Part shown: positions 34,901 to 47,700 of the stretch, piece by piece
Numbering within the stretch: the stretch's first letter is position 1
Layout: each line of letters starts with the position of its first letter
Source: Elysia chlorotica
Lineage: Eukaryota > Mollusca > Gastropoda > Plakobranchidae
Reading direction: 5' to 3'
Length of the DNA stretch: 64,000 nt
Assembly (NCBI GenBank): GCA_003991915.1
Contig: RQTK01000965.1
Span: forward strand, 63,248-127,247
Notes under the pieces: model-generated
Seen by the model: only the letters and a program-made list of their open reading frames with translations
Told to the model about the DNA's origin: nothing
Database searches by the model: none
Position numbers and translations under genes: made by a program

Positions 34901-37900
34901 AATGTATGAACATCACTACTCTGCACTTCATATGTTCCAAATTCATATTGGTGAGCGTATTTCCTGAAATACATGATTTGACAAATTGGAAGAGATCTGA
35001 GAGCATAATTATGCAAGGAGAAAAAAATGTTAAAGTCACTTTTGGCGCAAAACGTATTGCGTATTATTTTCGTTTGCCATTTAGTTAAAGTATAACTTTA
35101 ACTTTTTTGTTTTGTTTTCATAAATTCAAAAAGTTTTCTTCATAAAATTGGTGCGATATAAATACTTGAGATAGTCCAATTTAAGATTTACCTCTCAAAC
35201 AGTTTTGGGTGGATCATAAAATCATCTGAAACAAAACCTTCGTGGTCTCTGAGGAAAAAATGTAAGATTTTTTCAAATTATGAGATTTTCTATTGTAATA
35301 CCAAAAGTTTTAGGACAAATAAGGATTTAACATTACAATAATATGTCTTTGAGTTCTGTCAGTGCTCTTAAAAAACAAATGGAGAAAAAAAAAGAAGAAT
35401 TAATGCAAACAGACTACAAAAAAATGACAAAATTGATTTCCACGGAAAAGCGAGGAACCCAACAACGCTTCCCGCATTGAATGCCCAGCTACAAATAATG
35501 ACCATGTAATTACTTCATTTATACACAATTATTTCATTTGTGACGCCTGCCAAGATGAAGGATATGCACATTTGTACATATTTAAGTTTCTATACGCTCT
35601 CACCTTAGGTCAAGGTCAATTGTATTTCCAGAATGGTATGAAAAAGAAAGCTGCATCTGTGAAATAGATTGGAAATATTCAGGATAGAAGGATAAATGCT
35701 TCTCCTTTACTATCATTTTAACTGTATAAATATTTTACAAGATTATAGGAGAAATATATAAAAACATTATAAAACTTTTTACTTTTTTCCATTATACTTT
35801 CTTTTCTGAATCACTTAGAGAGACAATGGGAGTAGGGGCTCCCATTTTACATCTTTCTGACCTCTTTCCAACAAATACATATTTATATCTCCATTTTCAC
35901 AAGGGCATTGTAGCAGCTTATATTCTTTATTACTGCATACTTACATAGTCTAATAAGCCCCTGGTTCAGTAATTATAAAAAAAAATTGTAAACATTTGAA
36001 AAAAGAGATTGACATTTTTAGTTTCTTTCACCTTCTGAAATGCATAGTTAAAGTTGATCTTATTCTAGACTTAACTTTGTTGCTCCAATACTATGTGAAA
36101 TAATTTAAAAGTATTGTATGACATAAAAAAGAAAAGTAAAAAACAATAATCCTCTAATAAAAATATGTTCCAATAATCTACATAAACAAAGGGCTTTTTG
36201 GACAATGTTACATTTCTCACCTCTGGATTAAGAAATTTAACTGCTTCTATCAAAGAACAAACTTCTTTGCAAACTTTGAAGTCAGTTAGTGAACCTAAGA
36301 ATGCCTTGAATTTCAGAAGAAGAAAAAAAGTTGCATGATTTTCTATCTAATAGAAAGTATATTGAAATGTACTTTAATAACCAAACTTTGCATCTCAAAG
36401 AAAAAAAGTTTCATAACCATAACATAACCCAATACTTTTTTTCCACATTACTTTCCTCAAAGATTAACCATGTGTATGTAAAAATGTACAACAAGCTGGA
36501 GTGGACACAAAGTTTCTTTTCTTTTCTTTTTTTTCAAAGTTGCTTTCAATGGATTATTTTGTCTCCTTTATGTAACATGCAAATTATTGTGTAGTTGACT
36601 ACAATTTGTCTCTCTAGATTGTTTTCACGATTTTATTTACACTATGCATTGGTTTATCTTGCCATTGGACCAAAAAGTGTGATGAAGATTATTTAAATGG
36701 CCACTGCATTATCATTTAATAATGAATGCAATCTATTCTACATGAACTTCTTTACAAGTGAATCATTTAATATTGATTATTTTTTAGCCATTGTTTTTTC
36801 CTTGATTGTTTAAAACCATTTATTATTCTATCAAGTTCTACTCAATCCTTTAAGATAATTTCACAAATAGTTAAGACAAATTAGTATGTTTCCCAATTGA
36901 TAAAACATTACCCTTAACTGAATGACTGTACAGCAATCCTCGTCTTTCTTCACAGGTCTATCAACCGAATTGGTCACCTTCACCTCAGAGCCATTTGTTT
37001 CCGTCTGCTCCAGCCAAAGGATGTGAGTTGTCTTGTTCCTATCAGTTACACTGCCTAGGTCTATATCTTTGACTGTCTGGACTGCAAGATTACTCTCTCC
37101 CTTATGCTCTTGCATTGCCCCAACAAAGCTGTATAATGCTGGCATCTCTCCATCTAAAAGAACAAAGAGAAATAAAGAAGAAAACAGAATTTAACAAAGT
37201 CAGAATAAATATCATGTCAACAGGGCGGTTATGTGAAGGTTTAATATACAACGGAAGCAATGTTTTATAGAACAGTAATTTATTATAATAATTATTTGGT
37301 TTCTTATGATTTAGAAAAACCCTTATTAAAACCTATTACACACGATAACAAAATGACAGTGAATCCCAACTCTGAAAACACTTAAAAAAATCTACAAGAA
37401 TCAATAAAACAGATGGTACCATTTAATGAAAACATGTATATACGGTTAATGTTGGAGTTTTTTTTTCTGAATCCTTTGTCTTCAAATTTAAGTTGGTGAA
37501 AGTTAATCATGTATATTATAAGAAGGTTGAGCGTATATTTACAAAAATAGACATCTTTACGTTAAAAAAATTTATGAAAAAAATTCCATTTTAAATTTGC
37601 AATAATTACGTCAAATAATTATGTTTCTATAGATTGCAACAAAGCATTCATATATAAGAGGATAAATACCTTGTAAAGCTGTAAGAAAACCAACCCTTTG
37701 GGTGCATGAAACTGGAAAAATATAAGGTGATTTAGTTACAATGTCATCAATGATAATTAATAGAATTCTGATTCAAGGCTTCTCTAGAAAGAGAGAGCAA
37801 GAGAGATGAAGAGGGAAAAAATACATATATTTATTTAGTATCCCCTGACTTTTATAAAGAGAGCTCAGGCTTTCTCTTATTTTTTTTATAATGTATCATG

Positions 37901-39904
37901 TCTTATGTTGTGCACACACACACACAAAATGGAAACAATGAAAAATACTGGAGGATGAATATTATACATATTTCAGTATTGAAGCATAAAAACAAGATTA
38001 AAATAAAAGGCCTTTGGTAGACACTACGCAGTTCGCGCTGAGAAAGACGAACTTATCTAATACGCAGTTCGCGTTCAGAAAGTCGGACTTTCCTACTACG
38101 CAGTTCGTGTTCAGAGAGTCGAACCTCCCCACTACGCAGTTACCTTTCAGAGTCAAACTTTGCAGTTACACAGTTAGCTTTTCGAAAGTTTCAAACAACG
38201 TGCACCTGATCAAATTAATGGATTGCCGCATCTTGCTGGATTGAAAGGCAATGAGCAACCAAGCCGATGTGAACATGAATTGCCATGGATTGACAAACAA
38301 TGGTGAGAATGAGGGTCAATTTTGGAGCAGTGTTGCTGATAATACGCTGTGCAAGCATAATTGCTAAGAATTAATAGAAGAGCCTTCAAAGCGTCGCTTG
38401 GGGTTAGAGAAGAGTTCATGATAAAGAATTACATATAGTTCTACATGTTTGTACTAGTTTTTCTTGTTATTGAGGGAGTGGTACTTTTTTATTTCATGTT
38501 TTTGTGTCCACTCAGTTGCAGTATAATGTTTTGCTCATCAATTTTCTCTAGACTAATAAGAGTAAAACTAAGCAAGAACGGTTCAAGGAGACTCGAGTCA
38601 CCTCTTGTCATCTTTAATGACTGAAGCAAATACTCAGCAACTTCAGTAAAGGCAGTACATAAAATTTACAAGCAAACTCACTTCGTTAGGTTAAAAAATA
38701 ATAATGCATAAACGAAGCAATAGAATACATGTCAGAATTAGAGCAGTAATATACAACATATAACTTAATTAACTAAGTAAATCGGTTCTGACGTCATAGA
38801 ACTGCGCGTTGAGAAAGTTGAACTTCCCCACAACGAACTGCGGGGCGAGCACCCACTTCGAAAATAAAAACCAAACATAATTTTGAAAATAAAATAACAA
38901 AAGTGATCCTATCGAATTCAGACTTAAGCTATATACCCGATCATAGCAGCATTTTTTTTTTACCTCAGAAGAACCATTCCCTTCTTTCTTCATGAATTCT
39001 TAAAAAATAGTACAAAAAGTCAGGGTATAAGAAGAATTGTGTGCAGTTCTAACTATCTGTTATCAATTATGACACAAAAACTTAATATTAAAACATTTCC
39101 AATAATGAGCAATAAAAAGCAAGTTGAGAATGAGAAATGCAGTATAGCATTAAAAAAATTAGAAGATCAACCTTTGATGTTGAAAATGTTGATATTATCA
39201 TCATCAGATCCTTGCTTTTGACAAGCTTGTTTCATTGTGACTCTTATTGCTGGCCTTTTCATTTCATATGAAAGCGTCTGTGAGCTTTCGGCACATAGCG
39301 CTACTTGGAAAATCTAATGTCAAAAAAAAAGAAGAAAAAAAGGATTAAAGTAAGTTAATCAAAATCATATTTTGTTAAATCTTAGTTCTAGAGTAATTTG
39401 TTTATAATAAACTTTTTTTCTTCACTTCACAGATAAACAATATTCCATGCCATCATACACGTCAAAATAAAAGAAATAAAATATGGAGCGGGTGCCAAAA
39501 ACAAGCTTTTGTCTTAACAGAAAGGGCAGAGAAGTCAAGTATATATAGGAAACTTAGTGTAGATAAAATATTAGAGAAAGACAGCAAGCCAGTTATATAA
39601 ATTTGTAAGTTCGCAAGTAACAATAAGCTGTTTACAAGAGTGTCAAAGAGAGCTCTAACAGAAAGGAGAAGGAGAGACAGAGAGAGAGAGAGAGAGACAG
39701 AGAGAGAGAGATAGAGAAAGAGAGAGTTCAGTTGGTTTATGTGCTGCAACACACGAGACAGGGCTGGGATACCATGAGTTCTGCCTCAGCCAGTCACATG
39801 AAACTGACGCCGACCAAACCAGTGGGGATTGAAATCGCCAGGACTAGAACCACTGACTTTTAGCGTCAGAAATCTATGTTCTACACCAGGACCACCGCAC
39901 CCCC

Positions 39905-39962
<58 letters not shown>

Positions 39963-40113
39963 GAGATAGGAGAGTGAGATATTTAGGGAGAGAACGTGTG
40001 AACTTCTGTCAAATTAGATCTTAGGATTTCAGAGTAAAATAAGATCTAGATCTTGCTCTAGATTACAGATTTACCTCATGAAGAGCAAACAACAATTTAT
40101 CTGCTGACTGCAT
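28960..40113 (-). CDS. Unrecognised 15-exon gene, about 847 aa
   Basis: Minus-strand exons in order: 40113-40075 (start ATG; MQSADKLLFALHE), 39313-39172, 37711-37670, 37153-36912, 36304-36221, 35656-35604, 35248-35192, 34963-about 34741, 33913-33778, 33358-33212, 32807-32683, 32509-32390, 31940-31842, 31134-30166, 29025-28960 (stop). All have AG/GT borders, and every phase agrees. Only the 3' end of exon 8 is uncertain: GTACCA after 34786 would also keep frame. The first ~520 residues look folded, with mixed strands and helices (MQLSFSYHSGNTIDLDLRDH, ELLFYGPHGVPLIISMFAKK). The 969-nt exon 14 is acidic, Ser/Asn-rich and probably disordered. The last exon is an acidic helix ending DWFDEEEIANWRAEMDN. 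No known domain was recognised and no function is assigned. It shares a promoter interval with GFM2. Confidence 0.7.
29281..29440 (+). mobile_element. Diverged SINE
   Basis: A tRNA-like head ('ggatcaggtgctccaaggatagagcg') and body fragments ('gtcagtataatgtgactggc', 'acttgtctcccactccgagg') of the local SINE family, heavily mutated. It lies in the last intron of the minus-strand gene. Confidence 0.5.
29685..30065 (+). repeat. Two-copy tandem duplication (period about 183 bp)
   Basis: The segment starting AATATTGAAAACGATTCCTG and containing 'gacgagtatctatcttatag' and 'aatatataggctactgg' occurs at 29685 and 29868 with small indels. It lies directly before the 969-nt exon of the minus-strand gene. 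Confidence 0.8.
32050..32270 (-). mobile_element. Diverged SINE (minus strand)
   Basis: On the minus strand it reads a head with 'ttggtaaagcg' and 'agttcgatcctct' (B-box-like), then 'atgtgagcaactgagacaat', 'cctgcactgtctctgtcaca' and 'tgcaatataacct'. An old copy in an intron of the minus-strand gene. Confidence 0.5.
38014..38200 (+). repeat. Short 39-bp-period minisatellite
   Basis: About four to five units containing ACGCAGTTCGCGTTCAGAAA, each followed by 'gt-cga-ctttcctact'. A lone diverged unit lies at about 38803-38845. The period is again 13 codons, giving an open frame with TTQFAFRKSDFPT repeats. It is intronic in the minus-strand gene. Confidence 0.75.
39664..39725 (+). repeat. (AG)n microsatellite
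   Basis: An interrupted GA tract directly abutting the SINE at 39726. Confidence 0.9.
39726..39903 (-). mobile_element. tRNA-derived SINE flanked by GA repeats (minus strand)
   Basis: The complement of the family body ('tgctgcaacacacgagacag', 'ctcagccagtcacatgaaac', 'ccgaccaaaccagtggggat') ends in the complement of the head ('ctacaccaggaccaccgcac'). GA microsatellites lie on both sides (39664-39725 and 39905-39958). Confidence 0.7.
39905..39960 (+). repeat. (AG)n microsatellite
   Basis: A nearly pure GA run of about 54 bases, next to the SINE head. Confidence 0.95.
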
Positions 40114-40240
40114 ACTATAGTAGCCTATATAGAGATCTTGATCTAGATTTATATCTAGATTCTAGACTTGGGAAAAAAGTTAGATCTAGATCTAATTAAA
40201 ATCTAGATGCAATCTGTATGAGCTCTGAACAGAAGTTACA

Positions 40241-40282
<42 letters not shown>

Positions 40283-40956
40283 GTAAATCTGGCTATATCT
40301 TGATTATACGAAAAGCTCAAGACACGGTACATGTATTGTTATTTTTCAACAACTTCAGGCAGCACTTAATCCACTTATCAGTAAGCAGACGCCGGTTCCG
40401 TGAATGAGTCTACTTTTACTTTCGCTTTTGTTTTCATCGAAAATGCAAAACTAAGAATGTGAATTTTCTAAGTTACGTGACAATGATATTAAATAAATTG
40501 TTCAGTTTACGTTATTTTTCAATTCATACTCAGTTTGAAACATCGAATAATTTTGTTGTAAACCTTCGAATGCTATGTTTTAATATATGTCGTTTTTGTT
40601 TTTGTTGTTTATAAGTCTATAAAATCAACTTCAAAGTTTTGTTTCCTATGTTGGCGTGGAATATAACATGAAGAAACAAAATGGCAGCGCCCATGAAGGT
40701 TGAATCTTACTGAATTAAAACTCTACTGAAGTGAAATTTACACCTCGTTTCTTTTTAGGATTGTAAACAAGATCTGCATATAGATATGGTTAAAGGCCCT
40801 AAATGAATGGTCTTAAATAATAAGAGCGTTTCATCTGATCGAGGCTAGATTCTATTCGTAAGCTGATCTTGACTGAACTCATAGATCTATGCCTATATTA
40901 GATCTAGAAATCTAGGTCTAGATCAAGTCTAGGGTCAAGATTGTCCAACTGCTAAA
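40114..40956. promoter_or_regulatory. Shared (bidirectional) promoter interval of the unrecognised gene and GFM2
   Basis: 843 bp separate the two divergent start codons. The interval holds a CT run (40241-40279) and many copies of the palindromic words AGATCT and CTAGAT (40140-40210 and 40855-40935). No TATA box stands out. Head-to-head housekeeping genes often share such a region; shared control is inferred here. Confidence 0.5.
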
Positions 40957-41656
40957 ATGACTTTCCATACCTTAATTCCGAAACTTCTAAAAAGCAAACA
41001 AAGAAATGTATATCTGCTCTACTTTAGAGCAAGAATTCATCAAAGTCAAGCAAAGTATCACCAGTATGACCATGAAAGTATGGCAAAGACGAGAAACATT
41101 GGAATAATGGCTCACATTGATGCTGGAAAGACAACTACAACTGAACGGATGCTATATTACTCAGGTTTTTCGAGGCACTTGGGTAGGTTTAAGTCACTAG
41201 AAGTAGTTTATATACTATTCAAGCCGCACCTTTTTTTTTCCCAGTGTATATATAATTTTCGAAGGTGTTTACATCATTATCTCAACACCGTTCAATAAAA
41301 CAAAATTAATGTCCTGTGCCTGGATAGAAGACAATCTCATATTGTAAGAATTAGACTAGTGTTTTAAAAGAGATGGGGAAATGTTTATTTTCAGTTCCAA
41401 AGACTTGGGTTGCTCAGAAAAATTGTTTTCGTGTGATCAATTAATTTTAGACTGAATATAGATTCATGGAAATGTCTCGTTATGGAGACAGCTATAAGAG
41501 CTTTATTTTATCAAACTAAGCTAGGTGTGAGAAAAAAATATTTGAACAGACCTTAAGTGTTTGGCAACACTTTTTAGATCTCATAGAAACCAAAAGCAGA
41601 TTCAAAACTAGTTGAACAATTTCTTCTGTATACATACTCTCAGAGTCACTCTTTTT

Positions 41657-41732
<76 letters not shown>

Positions 41733-44700
41733 TCTCTCTCATGATTTTTAGTCCATCAAAAGACACCCATTTTTATTCATTTTTTTTTAAAATAATTATC
41801 TACATTAATGATAAACCTGGTTGAAAAGGTGAGTGATCCTCGGTCCACCATACCTCTCTTTAGTCAAACATAATGTGCTTCATAGTGGTATTCGAACCAC
41901 ATCAATCATAGCTCTGCCCACTGAACCAAAAGGTACTCATTTTTCATACTTTTAATTCTATGGCAAAATGCTTTGCAAGTCATGTTTTCAGTGTTCGTCG
42001 GTTAGGTGATACTTTTTAAGAAGATGAATATTATCATTGGACATGAATGTTTTGTATTTATTTGTAAACTTATGAAAAGATCATGATCAAATGTATTATT
42101 ATTTAAAATACAAAGGGGATGTTGATCATGGAGACACAGTGATGGATTACATGGAACAGGAGCGAGACCGCGGCATAACAATAACATCAGCTTCAATTAC
42201 CTTCAACTGGAAAGGTCACAGAGTCAATTTAATTGACACACCAGGTAAGTCCTTGTTGTCTCTTATTAACAGTTTTAACTTAGTAAATAACAGTTATGGA
42301 TATATTTACTATCATATTGCAGTTGTGTGAACACTTTTTATAAAAAATCAAAAGTACATTGCATCATCTTAAAAAGTTAAATAATAATTTTTTATTATGA
42401 TAAGTAAGGTTTTGTAATGAGGAGTTCAAATAAGGTAATTAATTACACTTTTCTCAACAATAAAGTTATTATGAGTATATGTACTATTGCGTTTTCCTCT
42501 TTCTTTTCCACAGGACATGTAGATTTCACTGTAGAAGTTGAAAGATCACTTCGTGTATTAGATGGTGCAGTGGGTATTTTAGATGCTTCAGCAGGTAATT
42601 ACGTCTTTATCAAGGTCTCTTAAATATTCCAGTAAAGTAAGACTCAAAATTTAGTTTGATGTTTGTTAGCATCAACCATTCTCATAGTTTTAAAAATTGT
42701 TTTGGTATATTAAACTTAAATCAACATGTAGTTTTTACAAAATATTATAAATATATTTGGTAGAAAATAATATTTAGTCTTTAACATTTCCATTTTATTA
42801 AATTCCCTCCGAGAATTTAGGATTTAGAGCTCACCCTTTCCATACATGTTGGGTTTGCATCAGTTTAATGTGACTGGCTGAGATAGAAGTCTCCACTTTA
42901 TCTCTATGGCAGCACGTAAAATTCTTAGACACTAGTCTTGGGACTCGTTTGAGGCATAAAAAAATTGTCATAATAGCTTTATATGTTTATGCTGCTGTTT
43001 TTTCTTTAAGTTCTCTCAATCCATTCATTGGCTAAGCCACAGGGTTTTTAAAAATTTGTTGGGTTATTTAATACTTTTGTTTTCATATGCTTTTTGTTTT
43101 TGTTTTAAGGTGTTGAGGCTCAAACACTGACTGTGTGGAGACAAGCTGACCACTATCACATCCCACGTCTTATCTACCTGAACAAGATGGATAAACCTGG
43201 AGCATCCTTAGAAATGTGCCTTCAGTCTGTGCGTGACAAACTGCATGTTGAGCCACTGGTCCTTAACATCCCCATAGGCTCAGGAAAAAATTTTGTGGGG
43301 GTCCATGATTTGGTTAACCTTCAGAGCTTCATGTGGGATCCAAACTCTAGCAGAGATGGCAGTGAATTTGTTACAGTGCCATTTAAAACCAGTCAAGAAG
43401 ATGAAGAAATTAACAGAGCCAGATCAGACTTAGTGGGTCGGCTAGCAGATTTTGATGAACATTTAGCAGATCTTGTTCTCTGTGATACAAAGATGGAGGA
43501 TATTCCTGCAGAGGACATAGTGCGTGCAGTAAGAACAGCTACACTTCAACATAAGATTGTGCCAGTTTTGTGTGGAAGCTCGCTCAAGAACAAAGGCGTG
43601 CAGCCATTGCTGGATGCCATCAATCTTTATCTTCCAAGCCCCATGGATATTTCTTATGGCTTTGCAAAGTACTATGGTTCAGATTTATGTGCGTTAGCTT
43701 TCAAAGTGGTGCATGACAAGCAGAGAGGACCTTTGACATTTGTGAGGTTGTACTCAGGAATGTTGAAGAGTGGTGCTAATATTTACAATATTAATCGCAG
43801 TTCCACAGAGAAAACAACCAGGTTGCTCCAAGTTTATGCGGATGAACTGCATGATATATCTACTGCAGTTGCTGGGAACATAGTAGCTCTTGCAGGTTTG
43901 AAAGAGGTATTACGTTCATCAGTTCCTTCTCAACCACTTTATAGCAACACTTTTGCTGATAAGTTAAAGTAATTTATTTAAAATCATATCGGTGCACATG
44001 TAATTTTGTGAAAAACTGCTATTTTGGGAAAATGAAAGAAGATTTATCTTTTAATTTATGATTTTTCTTCTTTTCGGAGTATGTATACATGTATTATATG
44101 AATCACTGGGTGTTTATATCAATTCAAAGCACTTTTCATGGTATTTGGATGTAAATCATATGAGAGGGGGAAAAATCCCTAATATATCCACTGATGACAG
44201 CAGAGTTCAAACAATTTGCATTGTATGTCATGGTAAATTATGTTCGTTACACATACATGCATTGGTTAGAAACAATTATATAACATGTATAAACTATTTA
44301 GAAAGTAGTAAGGCATAATATATAAGCTTAAAAAGAAGTGCCATATGCTGGAATTATTTTAAAAATCTTGATAACAGATGACCACATACAAAATCAAATT
44401 TACAAAGATATATTCCCACAAAATGCAATACATGTTGTGCACAGTCATATCTGCTAACGGTAAATGCTGTTTAAGATGAACAATAGCTTTTTATAAACTT
44501 TTTTAGTGGCACCAATGATCTTTTTTTTTTTTACAGTCACCGTGTAATATAAACGTGGGATAAAATAATCTTTTACTAAAGTTGTCCCCAAAAGGCTTAT
44601 CCTAAGCGGATTCCACTATATTTGTTCAATTGTAATGCACATGATAAGAATATTCTTGTGTCTTAGACATTCACAGGTGATACACTGACGTCCAGCCTGA

Positions 44701-47700
44701 GAGTGGCACAAGCAGCTGCTAAAAAATACAACCATGAAGCAAATGAAAGAGGAGAAAAGTGTCCAACAAAATCTGAAAATAATGAGACATTAGAAAATGG
44801 TGAGTTTTGATTTATAAAGACATTTATGCAGGGTTTCCACACAGTCCTGGAATTCCTGGAATTTTATTGATTAGTCCTGGAAATGCTGAAAATTTGTTGT
44901 TTTGGTCCTGGAATTTTACAATTTACCAAGAAATGTTCAGGGTTTCCACACATTCCTGGAAATCCTGAATCCTCTCATTAACTGTTTCTGTTGTCATTTT
45001 TGTTTCTTTTCACCAATGGTACCTTCTGTTAGTGTTACCATAACATTAATTTTAGCCTACATGTACATTCAATGTCTATTGCGATAAGATACTTTAGGCT
45101 GTATAAAGAAAAGGATATATCTTTTCTTAAGGAGGCCTTTAGCCTGCAATCACTGTTATATATAGAGACAAATTGGAGAAGTTTTAAATTTGGACGAAAT
45201 GGAAATGAAATTTTGAATAGGGAAGAGAAAATTGTGTGTATCGCTGGATGTCGAGAGTCCTGGAAATTTTTGGAAAAGTCCTGGAGTTTCATTCTTGACA
45301 AGGTGTGGAAACCCTGTTTTGGTAACCTTATATCTGGCTATGCTTTTACTGTAAAAAGATGGTACAGAAAAATCCTAAGAGATGTAATAAGTTCATAAGT
45401 TGTCAAATTTTATGGGTTTGAGAATATCTTAGCATTGTTTGAGCTTACTTGCTTTTTGTCGGTGTTGTTTTGTTTAACTTCCTATTTAATGCTTTCCCCA
45501 TATTTATTGGTTTTCTTAACGTTCACAAAGTGAATCAAAATACTATTGATATGCCTTGCTTTTTTCTCCAATTATTTCTCTTAGAATCTGAATCAACAGA
45601 GGTAGATTCAGTCACGAGTGAAATGGTCCCAATCTTGGCAGGGATGACGATTCCAGATCCTGTGTTTCTCTGTTCTATTGAACCCTCATCAATATCTGTT
45701 CAAAAGCAACTTGATACAGCTTTGAACAACTTACAAAAAGAAGACCCGAGTTTGAGGGTTAGTCAGATTTGTCTGCATGTACATTTTTTTTAAGGTGTTA
45801 CAGTAAATTCAGAAAATTACATAAAGGCTTGATTTTATTAAATTTAAAGCTTCAATAGTCTTATATGTGAGAATTGACTTATATATTTGCAATCTAGCCT
45901 TTATATAAAATAAGTTTTTGAGCTTATATGCTGCATGGTTATTTATCTGTATCTACGACCCTCATGTGCAGTTTTATAAAATTTTGAAATGTGTCAAATC
46001 TTTACAAGAAAACATGTTTAAATTACTCGTGTTTATTTGTTTTAATGTTGTTGTTTTGTTTTTATTGCATTTGTGTGTATTGTAATTTTTTTTCTAACAG
46101 GTGGAAGTAAATACAGAGACAGGGCAAACTATCTTGTCTGGCATGGGCGAGCTTCATTTGGATATCATTAAATCTCGCCTCGAGAAGGAGTATGGCTTGG
46201 ATGTAGACTTAGGACCATTACAAATCGCCTACAGGGAGACAGTTGTCAATTCAGCTGGTGAGAGATAATACAGCATTGTGGGTTTTACAATCTAAGAAAC
46301 TTCTTATTTAATGCTTCAAGTAAATTTTACATAAGCATTGACAGGCCACTTATATTAGCACTGATAGGCTATAGGCAGTGCGTGTATTGACACTTTATAG
46401 AAATAGATAAACAAATTTAGAGAATTATGATTCAATGAGTTCTAAGGCGATTGGCTCTCTCAAACTTAAGCAGTTTGCGGTTTAGGTTAGGAGATTGAGC
46501 AAGCTTTTATGATATTTAAGGAAAATGACTTGGCCTTTAAGTATAGGTTGGAAGAATTATTATATCAGCCCTATACTGTTTGTCCCTTGGTTGTCCCACA
46601 TTTGAGTTCTGTACTGTTGAATTTGATCCCTATTTTGGAGGCAGTGATGCAATTGCATACTGTTAATGGCTGTCCACTTTCATTCACCAGTTCACTAGTT
46701 AAAATCATCTTTGACTCTGTCACTCTCAGGACAGGAATTTTCTTATGATTTACCTGAGCACTCAAATGGGGGAAAAGTTCAAAAAAATTTTATAGCAAGA
46801 ACATTATATATTTTCATTATACCCGTCATAATTTCTATGGTCCTTAAAAGCTTGAAGATGTAAGATGTTATGTAAATTCTGGCTCACTGGTTCAAATAAT
46901 CTTTGACTCTGTCACTCTCAGGACATGAATTTATTGGAGTTGGATTAAAAAGATATGTAAAATTCATAGATAGCTATGCTCCATGGGTACCATACCGGCA
47001 CACCATTTATAAAAATATTCTGAGCATTCAAGTGCGGGGAAAGTGTAAAAGAACTGCTCCAAAAAATTCTATAGCAAGAAAATTAAATATTTTCATTGTA
47101 CCCATTATAATTTTCTAGAGTCCTCAAAAACTTGAAGATGTAAGAAGTAATGTAAATGCTGGTCCTGATTGCAAGTATGTGTACACTGCAATCATGACAT
47201 TTTTTTTTTAGGATGCATCCATTTATTTTTGCCTTAAACTAGCTAGAACATACCACTAGATGTAAGTTCCAATTCCAAAAAACCTGCATTAAGTTTTGCA
47301 TAGTGATTTATATGCATCCAAAACAAAGATTTGGGTAAATTATAAAAACATTTTTGTTTTATTATTTTTTCTTTTGATAAGTTCACAGCTGCAGAAAACT
47401 AATATACATCCTGCTGGTTTTTTTTTTTTTTGGTTTTTTTTCTAGAAGTTACAGAAGTTTTAGACAAAGAGCTAAATGGAAAGCGCCAATTTGTCCACAT
47501 AAAGTTGTCAGTGCATGCAGATGTAGCCAACAGGGAATTCCAACATGTGGAACTGCAGCGATCACCTGAGCACCCCTTGCACATTAAACACAAGATTCTC
47601 AAAGCCATAGAGAATGGTGTCAAGTCTGGTCTTTCTCATGGTAGGTCCATTAGTCTGCTACAAGTCTTTTGTTTATTTCTTTTTTTTGTGTGTGTGTATT

